Shown here piece after piece: positions 1 to 7,484 of a stretch of 34,049 nucleotides of DNA. Made by a program: the position numbers and the translations under genes. The number at the start of each line of letters is the position of its first letter. Position 1 is the stretch's first letter. Where the stretch lies: NCBI GenBank assembly GCA_947458475.1, contig CANGZP010000020.1:1-34049 (forward strand), in the 5' to 3' direction. The DNA is from Cyclobacteriaceae bacterium. GTDB taxonomy: Bacteria; Bacteroidota; Bacteroidia; Cytophagales; Cyclobacteriaceae. The notes under the pieces were generated by a model, which ran no database searches, was not told where the DNA came from, and saw only the letters and a program-made list of their open reading frames with translations.

Positions 1-206
1 GTGGTGCCTACTTGAATGATTTTTCCATTATCCAATAGGACAGAGGTATTGGTTAGGGTGCCTTTGGTAACCGTTACTACGGTAGCATTTTTCAATAAAA
101 ATTTACCGTTTCGAGGCTTTACAAACTCCCCATCAATTTGGGCTACAGCCACCACTGGAAGTAGGGCAATAAGTGCAGCGCAAAAGCTTTTTAAAATTCG
201 TTTCAT
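1..206 (-). CDS. Secreted amidohydrolase, N-terminal fragment (cut by left edge)
   Basis: The minus strand reads from an ATG at 206 through a signal peptide (basic MKRILK, a hydrophobic stretch, then AVAQ) into the start of an amidohydrolase beta-sandwich: KNATVVTVTKG followed by VLLDNGKIIQVG. The frame stays open to base 1, giving 68 visible residues; the metal-binding barrel lies outside the window. The visible part is clearly paralogous to the next gene upstream, which has KNATVLTVTKG at the same place. Only 22 bases separate it from that gene, so it is probably the third gene of an amidohydrolase operon. Being a secreted amidohydrolase is well supported; its substrate cannot be judged from this end. 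Confidence 0.85.
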   Translation of the reverse strand, partial: MKRILKSFCAALIALLPVVAVAQIDGEFVKPRNGKFLLKNATVVTVTKGTLTNTSVLLDNGKIIQVGT

Positions 207-228
207 TGTTTAAGAATTTTCGGGGTGA

Positions 229-1620
229 TTAATGTTTTTCTTTCTCAAATGCACCTTGAAATGCTTCAAAGTACTTGTCAACATCCTGCATGCAGCGGTG
301 TGCTTCTTCATTGGCACGCAAGAAGATTGGTTCTACCATCTCCGTAGCTGCTACCCAAAGCCGTTGATCTTCTCGATCTGCTTTACGATCGAAGTACTTC
401 ACGCCATCCACAAAAGTCATTTGGGGTACAGCATAAGAAGATAGGGGATGCCCTTCAAAGATGACTAGATCGGCTTGCTTACCTACTTCAATGGATCCCA
501 CCTTATCCTCAATACCCAATTGCTTGGCAGGATTGATGGTGATCATGGCTAAGGCTTCCTCATCAGTCAAACCTCCATAGCGCTGCGTTTTGCCCGCCTC
601 ATGGTACAGGTGACGGATGAGTTCGGCAGAATCCGAGTTGATTGAAGTGATGGCTCCATTTTTCTGAAGGATGGCTGCATTGTAGGCAGTGGAGTAGTAC
701 ACCTCCATCTTGTAGGCCCACCAATCCGCAAATACGGAAGCTCCCATGGTGTATTCCGCAATTTCTGGAGCCACTTTAAATCCTTCATTGGTATGTTGAA
801 ATACCACTTTCTTGATGTTAAAATCCTTAATGACATTGATGAGCATGTAGATTTCATCAGCTCGGTAGGAGTGGCAATGGATGATGATCTTTCCATCCAA
901 GATGTCTACAAGGGTTTGCAGTCGTTCGCTGTAGGCTGGTGGAGTAAGGGTGTTTCCTTTCTGTGTCTTGGCTAGTGTGTATTTTTCCCAGGCTTTCTTG
1001 TATTGGATCGCTTCATTGAATCCATTACGGATCACCGCTTCAACACCCATTCTTGAGCGTGGTTGGATGCCATTGCCTCTACCATGTACTCGTGTAGGGT
1101 TTTCGCCAAGGGCAAACTTGATTGTACGAGGAGCGTCTTGCATGATGATATCTGCAGGATCCATACTTCCCCAACGGTGTTTTAGGGTGGCATTTTGTCC
1201 ACCCACCACGTTGGCGGAGCCGTGCATGGCATGCGAAACGGTGACTCCACCTGCCAAAGCACGGTAGATTCCGATTTCGGTAGGGTTGACTACATCTTTC
1301 ATGCGAATTTCGGAGGTGATTGGAGCAGAGGCCTCATTGACCACATCCAAACCCACATGGGAGTGCGCATCAATGATGCCTGGCATCACATATTTTCCGG
1401 TAGCATCAATGGCTGTAACCCCTGCAGGAGCGGTTAGATTTTTGCCAATTTGGGTAATGACTCCGTTTTGAACCAATACATCCGAAGACTCCAGGTTACC
1501 TTTAGTGACTGTCAGTACAGTCGCATTTTTTATCAATACACTACCCTTTTGGATCTGTGCATGGGTCATTCCAACACCCAATCCTAAAAACGCAGCGAGT
1601 AAGTAAATGTGCTTTTTCAT
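229..1620 (-). CDS. Secreted metal-dependent amidohydrolase
   Basis: This 463-residue protein has an N-terminal signal peptide ending near AQ (residue 22) and the amidohydrolase layout: a beta-sandwich half (KNATVLTVTKG), then a TIM barrel. The metal-site residues are visible: HSH at 86-88, HCH at 248-250, a further His at 276 (FQHTNEG) and Asp330 in INSDSAEL. The C-terminal IEVGKQADLVIFEGHPL returns to the sandwich domain as in imidazolonepropionase-like and dipeptidase-like members. It probably hydrolyses a C-N bond of a peptide or cyclic amide in the periplasm; the exact substrate is unknown. It lies 2 bases after the upstream gene and 22 bases before the next, so it sits in a three-gene run of the same superfamily. 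Confidence 0.9.
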   Translation of the reverse strand: MKKHIYLLAAFLGLGVGMTHAQIQKGSVLIKNATVLTVTKGNLESSDVLVQNGVITQIGKNLTAPAGVTAIDATGKYVMPGIIDAHSHVGLDVVNEASAPITSEIRMKDVVNPTEIGIYRALAGGVTVSHAMHGSANVVGGQNATLKHRWGSMDPADIIMQDAPRTIKFALGENPTRVHGRGNGIQPRSRMGVEAVIRNGFNEAIQYKKAWEKYTLAKTQKGNTLTPPAYSERLQTLVDILDGKIIIHCHSYRADEIYMLINVIKDFNIKKVVFQHTNEGFKVAPEIAEYTMGASVFADWWAYKMEVYYSTAYNAAILQKNGAITSINSDSAELIRHLYHEAGKTQRYGGLTDEEALAMITINPAKQLGIEDKVGSIEVGKQADLVIFEGHPLSSYAVPQMTFVDGVKYFDRKADREDQRLWVAATEMVEPIFLRANEEAHRCMQDVDKYFEAFQGAFEKEKH

Positions 1621-1622
1621 GT

Positions 1623-3332
1623 TTAGTTCGCTTGGCTAGGTGAAGAAAGTTTTGCTTTTACAGGAAAGGAACCCATTTGAGGTACAGACAAGGAGCCTTC
1701 CATGGATTTCCCATTGATTTCTCCTGAAATCGTAACCGTAAGGCTCATGCCTCCTGCAGCCACATCAAATTCAAAGCTCAGCGCTTTGCCATTGATGCTG
1801 GCATTTTTGATCGGAGCAGAAGCCTTTCCTGATCCAGTTGGGTCATCGTAGGTGATGCTCCCACCCAAGACGCCATTTTCACGCTTCAAGGTGATTTCTC
1901 CTCCAGAGCTTCCAGCAGGAGTTTCTGAAGTATATTCCCACAATCCCTCAACGGTAACTGCATTGGAAGCGGGTTCAGGTTTCGCAGTAGTAGCTTCTGC
2001 CTTTACGGCTTTCTTTTTGATTTCGTAATCGAATACGTAGCCATCCGCAATCACGTGCTTGATTTGAGCCTCTTCTTTGAATAGTGTATCTGTAGTCAAT
2101 ACCAAGTTGGCTAGCTTTCCTTTTTCAAGGGTTCCAACCAATCCGCTTACGCCCAAGATAGCTGCAGGATTGGTGGTTAGGGCAGCAAAGGCTGCTTTTT
2201 TACTCAATCCATTATCTAGCATTGCCTTCAATGCTTTTTGAACATCTCCTGCTTTCGCATCTGCGGTGCTGAATCCAAAAAGGATACCTGCTTTTTCCAA
2301 TTCAGCAGCTTGTTTCAGTGCTTTGTCGTAGGATTCCTTCACTCGAGCATACTGCGCTTTGGTGGATTCCGTTACGCCATCTGCTTTTTGTGCCTTGATG
2401 GACTTGTCGTCTGGTACCTGCAACTTGATGAGTACGGGAGTGCCGGATGCCTTGATTGCGCCGATTACTGATTCGTAATTTTCTAAACCCGTAAGGATCA
2501 ATTTGAATCCCAATTCTTTTTGTAGTGCCAATGCACGACGGATTTCAAGTTCAGAACTCGCTGAAAAAAGTACTGGTAATTGCTTTTGAACTACCGGCAT
2601 CATGGCCAATTGCGTTGGAGTAGCTTGAGGTCTTTTGACTCCCGCCGTAGAGGCGAATAGTCGCTCGTGGTCTAGCACCAAGGAGGTGTTTTGGTAGATG
2701 TCACGAAACTTAGCCATCACACCTGCAAGGGTAGCTGGGTACATGCCCCTTGAACTTCTGTAATTGGCAGCAAGTGCTGTGTTTAACTTTAGGAAATTGT
2801 TTGTTTTGCCATCTCCTAGCAGGACTAGGGCAGTTTTACCAGGTAGCATGCCTCCATCAGGAACTATCTGACTCAGTGTAAATCCTGCTTTTCTCCAGTC
2901 GTCCACTTGGGTGCTCGCAGCAGTGTACGAATCAGATGCTGATCTCCAAGGAGTAATCCCAGCGATCTCATCTGCAGGATTGGAGGAAACAAAATCTTTA
3001 GGACGTTCTACATCCTTTGGCTTAGCAATGCCCATCGTTCCAGCTCCATCAATAAAGCCTGGATAAACGAAAAGGGAATCTCCGGCAATGATTTTAGCTT
3101 CTTTGGGTAGCGAGAGGGAGTTGCCGACTCCTAAAATAACGCCGTCTTTGATGAGGATGGTGGCTCTACTTCCAGGATCACCTGGAGCCTTGAATACCGT
3201 GGCATTGGTAATGGCATAGGTGCTCGTAACTCTACGCTTCCCTGTAGGATCACTTTGTGCCATAGCAGCTTGGCTGAGCCATCCTGCGACCAACAATCCC
3301 AGCATTCCTGCCTTTAGAAATTGTTTGTTCAT
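1623..3332 (-). CDS. Amidohydrolase-like secreted protein lacking the metal site
   Basis: This 569-residue protein has a signal peptide (ending about AMAQ, residue 26) and the amidohydrolase framework: TNATVFKAPG, a PGFIDG barrel entry near residue 91, and TTNPAAILGVSGLVGTLEKG near the C-terminal part of the barrel. The expected HxH after PGFID is replaced by residues A97-G98-T99. The later HxH, the single His and the metal-site Asp are also absent when compared with the downstream paralogue. Residues about 461-569 add a small Gly/Ser-rich beta domain (VEGLWEYTSE onward) that the paralogue lacks. It is the first gene of the run. It is probably a non-catalytic or re-purposed member, perhaps a partner of the active enzyme encoded 2 bases downstream; that role is inference. 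Confidence 0.88.
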   Translation of the reverse strand: MNKQFLKAGMLGLLVAGWLSQAAMAQSDPTGKRRVTSTYAITNATVFKAPGDPGSRATILIKDGVILGVGNSLSLPKEAKIIAGDSLFVYPGFIDGAGTMGIAKPKDVERPKDFVSSNPADEIAGITPWRSASDSYTAASTQVDDWRKAGFTLSQIVPDGGMLPGKTALVLLGDGKTNNFLKLNTALAANYRSSRGMYPATLAGVMAKFRDIYQNTSLVLDHERLFASTAGVKRPQATPTQLAMMPVVQKQLPVLFSASSELEIRRALALQKELGFKLILTGLENYESVIGAIKASGTPVLIKLQVPDDKSIKAQKADGVTESTKAQYARVKESYDKALKQAAELEKAGILFGFSTADAKAGDVQKALKAMLDNGLSKKAAFAALTTNPAAILGVSGLVGTLEKGKLANLVLTTDTLFKEEAQIKHVIADGYVFDYEIKKKAVKAEATTAKPEPASNAVTVEGLWEYTSETPAGSSGGEITLKRENGVLGGSITYDDPTGSGKASAPIKNASINGKALSFEFDVAAGGMSLTVTISGEINGKSMEGSLSVPQMGSFPVKAKLSSPSQAN

Positions 3333-3605
3333 TCTTGAATTGGTTAAACTTTAAGTAGAAAACTACAAATTGCAAGAAGAGTTCTTGCCTATTTTTTTTT
3401 ATAAATCCTTTTTACAGGATTAGTGGTACAATAGCATGGTAAGGACTGCTCTTCCGAAAATTGAGATCAGAACCAACCAATTACCAAAAATAGAACTTCA
3501 AGTGAATTACACAATTCCGTTTTCCCATTTATTTATTGGGACTCTTGATACATTCAAATTCGATAAACTTAATGCTGTTTTTATCGTTTAGTCTTAAATT
3601 AAAAA

Positions 3606-4187
3606 ATGATGAACAATCCCCTCATGCTCCCGAAAACTGAATTAATTTGTCCGGAAGGACTGGAAGTAATCCTATTGGGAGGAGGCTGTTTTTGGTGTAC
3701 GGAGGCTGTTTTTTTGCGATTGGAGGGAGTAGAAAAAGTGATCCCAGGTTATGCAGGTGGGATCGTGGAGAAGCCCAGTTACGAAGCAATCTGTACAGGT
3801 ACTACCGGCCATGCAGAAGTGATTCAGGTGGTATTCGACCCGAAGCAAATCAATTTGGAAACCCTGTTGGCGGTATTTTGGGCTACGCATGATCCTACCA
3901 CTTTAAATAGACAAGGAGCAGACGTGGGTCCCCAGTATCGTTCAGCCGTTTTTTACAGGAATGAAGCACAGGGAGAGCTTGCGAGCAGTTTGAAAGACAA
4001 ATTGAATCAATCTGGAATGTATAATTCGGCGATTGTAACCGAGATTACGCCATTTTCCAATTTCTATCCAGCAGAGGAGTACCATCACAACTACTATGCC
4101 TTGCATGAGCAGCAGCCTTATTGCCAATATGTGGTGCGGCCAAAAGTAGAAAAGTTGCACCAACTTTTTGGAAATCTTCTGAAATAG
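3606..4187 (+). CDS. msrA: Peptide-methionine (S)-S-oxide reductase
   Basis: MsrA reduces the S-epimer of methionine sulfoxide in oxidised proteins, using thioredoxin as electron donor. The signature GGGCFWC is present with nucleophilic Cys28, followed by GYAGG and the substrate-pocket region HDPTTLNRQGADVGPQYRS. HHNYYALHEQQPYCQ near the C-terminus supplies a likely resolving cysteine. The length of 193 residues is normal for the family. There is no signal peptide, so it is cytoplasmic. Met1, Met2 and Met7 are all possible starts; the longest is given and the upstream sequence does not decide between them. It stands alone, divergent from the amidohydrolase run. Confidence 0.95.
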   Translation: MMNNPLMLPKTELICPEGLEVILLGGGCFWCTEAVFLRLEGVEKVIPGYAGGIVEKPSYEAICTGTTGHAEVIQVVFDPKQINLETLLAVFWATHDPTTLNRQGADVGPQYRSAVFYRNEAQGELASSLKDKLNQSGMYNSAIVTEITPFSNFYPAEEYHHNYYALHEQQPYCQYVVRPKVEKLHQLFGNLLK

Positions 4188-4295
4188 CAGGACTTCCTAC
4201 TGGTTGAAAAAGTTGATTTTTGTCTGTTTAAACGGGGTTTAACCTGTTTTTCCCTTGCCAAGCTTAGCTTTTTTCTTCTTTGTCACAAAAAGTCG

Positions 4296-4303
4296 TATTT
4301 TTG
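4296..4303 (+). promoter_or_regulatory. Candidate -7 box (TAnnTTTG) of a long-leader transcript
   Basis: TATTTTTG is an exact match to the Bacteroidota -7 consensus TAnnTTTG. There is no good TTTG at the preferred distance upstream (a TTTG at 4279-4282 is only 13 bases away), so support is partial. If used, it would give the gene at 4485 a leader of about 175 bases. Confidence 0.4.
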
Positions 4304-4414
4304 AAGAATTTATCTGATTGAATTTAGTTTCAATTGCCTCTTTTTTAAACCGTTTTATACTATTTCCGTAAGAGCATCGAACTATTTAATTCAATCAAGA
4401 AAGTTAAATACATC

Positions 4415-4454
4415 CCTAACCTCAGCTTGGCCAAGTTGATTTGGAGAGGGTAGG
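4415..4454 (+). promoter_or_regulatory. Structured leader element upstream of 4485
   Basis: CCTAACCTC (4415-4423) can pair with GAGGGTAGG (4446-4454) with a single mismatch. Inside it, CCAA (4431-4434) can pair with TTGG (4441-4444) around a 6-base loop. An alternative fold uses the 10-base palindrome CTTGGCCAAG (4426-4435). The element ends 30 bases before the start codon. No U-tract follows, so it is not an ordinary terminator. A regulatory role is inference. Confidence 0.35.
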
Positions 4455-4484
4455 TTTCTGAACTGATTGTAAAAAAAAAATACC

Positions 4485-6155
4485 ATGCATAGAACTAGAG
4501 CACAAGAATCCAGGGCAGCAATAGAACGCTTGTACATCACCATGCGTCACCTTTTTAATCGAGGAAGCTACAAGCCTATGGGTGTTTCTGGGGAAGGCTT
4601 AATTCAGGCCTTGATGGTGCTGAGTCCAGAGATCTATGGCAAATTAACCGATCCCGAGAAGATAGAATTGGATGGCTTGCTCTATGTGATGGAACGCCTT
4701 CCAAAAGGCATTGAAGAATGTCGATTTGTGCGTTTGATCAGTAGGGAAGGGTACGAAACATCCCACCTAACACCCATCGTGCCAGCGCGGAGAAAAAGAA
4801 ACTGTTATCGCCTCGATGAACAGATTATGTACGTGGAGATGACTCGCGGAAGATCAGATATTTATGATATCCTCACGCACCTCACTTTTCTGTACATTGA
4901 GTCTCGAAAAATCCAACAAAATAGCACCGATCCCAAAGGAAAAATTTCTTCCAATTGGAAGATGTTGGAGGAATTTGTGAAGCGGGAAAAGTTGGGTGAG
5001 GAGTTGGAGATTGAAAGTGCTGCGGCCTATTTAAGTCATATTATCGGAAGAACCTACGAAGAGACCGTTCTTGCCGTACAGAAGTTTGCCGAAAGTAGTA
5101 ATTCCAATAGTCTCTTTTCCATCGTGTACCACCTAGGCAAAATAGCAATGGAGGAATCAAATCAGGGCCTGGATCGAGAAATTAGCTTTTCTGCCACCCT
5201 GAGAGAACGCGTAGGACATCACGTGTATGGGGAACTTTGGGCCAATCGAATCAAGGAGGCTCTTTTGGATAGAAACTTGATTCATCGTCCCATCCACATC
5301 ATCTCTGCCAATATGCACAGCGTGCTCAACACGATTTATGGGCATCAGGCATTAGGAGCTAATTCTTTTGAGGAGATTGAGGAGCTTGCAACAGCGATTT
5401 CCATCAAGGCAAAAAACAATCAAGGCAAGAAGATTTTGGTCTATGCGGAGAAACAGGGATTCATAGACCTTCCGGATGAGTCGGGAACCAACATTGGTGC
5501 GCAACTCATTGATACCGCTCAAATGGATGTAGAAACACTCATTCCTGGAGTGGTGTTGCCCAAAGAAAAGGAAAAGCGTCCTGTATTTGTGGTGATGGAT
5601 TATGCCTTTGGAGAGCAGGCCTACGAATGTTTTGATGAGTTGCTTAAGCCTTACACTAAAGCTGATAAAAAGTACTTTTTGAATGTGGTATCTACCTCCA
5701 TCATGGGAAAAGCAGGTATTCTGCATGGAGGTAAGGGGGATTTGATGGTTCCTAACTCGCATGTATTTGAAGGAACTGCGGACAATTATCCTTTTCGAAA
5801 TGAATTGAAAAAGTCTGATTTCAAAGGATATGGCTTGGGAGTGTATTCAGGATCCATGATTACTGTCCTGGGAACCTCCCTGCAAAATCGGGACATCCTT
5901 ACCTATTTTATGGAATCCTCTTGGAAGGCCGTAGGGTTGGAGATGGAAGGTGCGCATTACCAGAAAGCAATACAGTCTGCCTCCAAAATCAGATCCAATG
6001 TTCGGTCGAATATCAAGGTACTGTATGCCTATTATGCTTCAGATAATCCCCTCGAAACAGGCAGTACGCTCGCTTCAGGTGCATTGGGAATGGATGGGGT
6101 ACGTCCAACTTATTTGATTACCTACAAGATTCTGGAGAAACTTTTCGCAAAGTAG
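4485..6155 (+). CDS. Large conserved-looking protein, nucleoside-phosphorylase-like C-terminus
   Basis: I do not recognise a characterised orthologue of this 556-residue protein; it may be one of the Bacteroidota DUF families (my recollection of DUF6909 is unverified). It has no signal peptide or membrane segment. The N-terminal 350 residues look mostly helical and mixed in charge. The C-terminal 200 residues carry VVMDYAFGEQ, GKAGILHGGKGDLMVP, a Met-Glu-Gly-Ala motif in VGLEMEGAHY, and YYASDNPLETG. These resemble the MEGA/MESG-type motif and the catalytic Asp motif (VSDKPL in E. coli AMP nucleosidase) of the nucleoside phosphorylase superfamily. A nucleotide-binding or N-glycosidase role is therefore plausible but inferred. 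The gene is monocistronic, with a leader of up to 175 bases. A weak AGCCT/AGGCT hairpin follows its stop. Confidence 0.85.
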   Translation: MHRTRAQESRAAIERLYITMRHLFNRGSYKPMGVSGEGLIQALMVLSPEIYGKLTDPEKIELDGLLYVMERLPKGIEECRFVRLISREGYETSHLTPIVPARRKRNCYRLDEQIMYVEMTRGRSDIYDILTHLTFLYIESRKIQQNSTDPKGKISSNWKMLEEFVKREKLGEELEIESAAAYLSHIIGRTYEETVLAVQKFAESSNSNSLFSIVYHLGKIAMEESNQGLDREISFSATLRERVGHHVYGELWANRIKEALLDRNLIHRPIHIISANMHSVLNTIYGHQALGANSFEEIEELATAISIKAKNNQGKKILVYAEKQGFIDLPDESGTNIGAQLIDTAQMDVETLIPGVVLPKEKEKRPVFVVMDYAFGEQAYECFDELLKPYTKADKKYFLNVVSTSIMGKAGILHGGKGDLMVPNSHVFEGTADNYPFRNELKKSDFKGYGLGVYSGSMITVLGTSLQNRDILTYFMESSWKAVGLEMEGAHYQKAIQSASKIRSNVRSNIKVLYAYYASDNPLETGSTLASGALGMDGVRPTYLITYKILEKLFAK

Positions 6156-6190
6156 CCTTTCCAAACCAGTAGGCTTTCTTAAGTGCTCGC

Positions 6191-6661
6191 TTATTTTTTT
6201 GGGAGTTCTGCTCGAGTGGAGTGCAAGAGTTCTAACCTCCAGCCTTGTTCGGTTTTAATTGCAGATGCACTCTCAAGCCAATAAACTTCTCTAGGAGCTT
6301 CTCCTGCTTTGGTGAAGGTGGCATAATTGTGATAGGCCACCCAGGCTCGATTTCCGAAAATTTCGGTTTTTATGAATTCAAATCGGTTGGTACGCGTCAC
6401 GGGATTGTTTTTTAGGCTTCGCTCACTGAGGTAGGATTTGATAAAATCCATATCCCAAACCTCTCCTTGCTCAAGCAAGATAAAATCAGGCGTATAGTAC
6501 CGCTCCACCAGGTTAGCATGGTAGGCAGAAAATAAGGAATCGAACGATTCCTGGTTGAGCTGATGGATTTCGAGGGTCGCTTGTCTGGAGGAGTTGGTTT
6601 GTGCCTGTACAGCTACTTGAAAAAACAAGGCTAGAAATACGATTAAACTACTTTTTTTCAT
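6191..6661 (-). CDS. Secreted NTF2/SnoaL-like protein
   Basis: This 156-residue protein begins with a signal peptide (MKKSS, hydrophobic core, AVQAQ). The rest resembles the DUF4440/SnoaL-like NTF2 fold: a helical start (FDSLFSAYHANLVERYYTPDF), a conserved-type ILLEQGEVWD turn, then strands ending TEQGWRLELLHSTRAEL. Members of this fold bind small ligands or act as minor enzymes; no specific activity can be assigned. It follows the fasciclin gene on the same strand but a strong terminator lies between, so it probably has its own promoter. It is convergent with the large protein on the plus strand, with 35 bases between the stops. Confidence 0.75.
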   Translation of the reverse strand: MKKSSLIVFLALFFQVAVQAQTNSSRQATLEIHQLNQESFDSLFSAYHANLVERYYTPDFILLEQGEVWDMDFIKSYLSERSLKNNPVTRTNRFEFIKTEIFGNRAWVAYHNYATFTKAGEAPREVYWLESASAIKTEQGWRLELLHSTRAELPKK

Positions 6662-6762
6662 AGAAAAGGGTTCAGCTTTTAAAAAGGGTTGGAATCATTT
6701 AATGGGGTTTAAATCAAGCTGGAGCTAAAAACTAATTAAAATTCAACTAAGCTTGGTGTTAG

Positions 6763-6796
6763 CACAAAAAAAAGTCGGCTAAGAAAGCCGACTTTT
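6763..6796 (-). terminator. Intrinsic terminator of the fasciclin gene
   Basis: AAAAGTCGGCT (6770-6780) and AGCCGACTTTT (6786-6796) form a perfect 11-bp stem with a 5-base loop. Read on the minus strand it is followed by a run of T, 20 bases after the fasciclin stop codon. Confidence 0.9.
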
Positions 6797-6815
6797 AATG
6801 GGGGTTGATACCGAC

Positions 6816-7361
6816 TTACTTAGGCAAGATAACACCTTCCACTACGTGGATGACGCCATTGGTACCTGCAAGATCAGCAGCGATCACTTTAATTCCATTG
6901 ATCGTCACTACACCACTTTTGATGGCTACAGTCAATTCCTGACCATTCAATGTCTTTACTTTCTGACCGTCTGTCAACTGAGAAGACAATACATTGCCAG
7001 CTACAACGTGGTAGGTAAGGATAGAAGTCAATTTGTCTTTGCTTTCAGGCTTCAAAAGACCTTCAACAGTTCCAGCAGGCAAAGCAGCAAAGGCAGCATT
7101 TGTTGGAGCAAAAATAGTGAAAGGACCTGTTCCGCTAAGGGTCTCCACTAGGCCAGCAGCTGTTACTGCAGTCACTAGGGTACTGTGGTCAGCGGATCCT
7201 ACTGCGATATCTACTACCGTGTTGGAAGGAGCTTCTACTACAAGTGTGGTAGAGTCAACTGCTGTTTCTTCTGTTGTTTCTTCTTTAGGTGCACTGCAAC
7301 TTGCTAAGCTGGTAGCTGCAAAACCCAAAAGGGCAAAAGTTACTAGTTTGAAATTTTTCAT
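6816..7361 (-). CDS. Fasciclin (FAS1) domain lipoprotein
   Basis: The protein has 181 residues. A lipoprotein signal (MKNFKLVTFALLGF, lipobox LASC) is followed by an acidic Thr/Glu-rich linker and then one FAS1 domain from about residue 45 to the end. FAS1 hallmarks are visible: GPFTIFAPTNAAFAALP (H1 region), LTYHVVAGNVL (the YH motif) and GVIHVVEGVILPK at the end. Such proteins are surface or periplasmic adhesion-type lipoproteins; the partner is unknown. It is flanked by terminators on both sides and so is transcribed alone. The absence of the usual Bacteroidota surface-export charge signal directly after the Cys leaves its leaflet undecided. Confidence 0.93.
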   Translation of the reverse strand: MKNFKLVTFALLGFAATSLASCSAPKEETTEETAVDSTTLVVEAPSNTVVDIAVGSADHSTLVTAVTAAGLVETLSGTGPFTIFAPTNAAFAALPAGTVEGLLKPESKDKLTSILTYHVVAGNVLSSQLTDGQKVKTLNGQELTVAIKSGVVTINGIKVIAADLAGTNGVIHVVEGVILPK

Positions 7362-7446
7362 TGGTATAGTTTTTAAATGTTTACAGATACCGAACTCGGA
7401 AACTTGAAATAAGTTTAAAATAAAAAGAAAATCAGAGAGTTAGGAC

Positions 7447-7476
7447 AAAAAAGCCCTCTGTTTGGAAACAGAGGGC
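7447..7476 (-). terminator. Intrinsic terminator of the M20 peptidase gene
   Basis: GCCCTCTGTTT (7453-7463) and AAACAGAGGGC (7466-7476) are perfectly complementary; on the minus strand the stem is followed by TTTTTTG. It begins 8 bases after the M20 peptidase stop codon. Confidence 0.92.
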
Positions 7477-7484
7477 AGGTAAAA

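Noticed and set aside
16-213. Plus-strand open frame of 65 residues at the left edge
   Set aside because: It is antisense to the amidohydrolase N-terminus on the minus strand, which has a signal peptide and a clear paralogue; the plus-strand translation shows no family pattern.
950-1471. Overlapping plus-strand frames inside the amidohydrolase gene
   Set aside because: They mirror codon structure of the minus-strand gene and have low-complexity, Cys-rich translations.
4261-4290. TTTG at 4279-4282 as the -33 element for the 4296 box
   Set aside because: Only 13 bases separate it from the -7 box, against a usual gap of about 19-21.
6154-6175. AGCCT/AGGCT hairpin as terminator after the 4485 gene
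   Set aside because: A 5-bp stem with a 12-base loop and a weak T-run is too poor to call.
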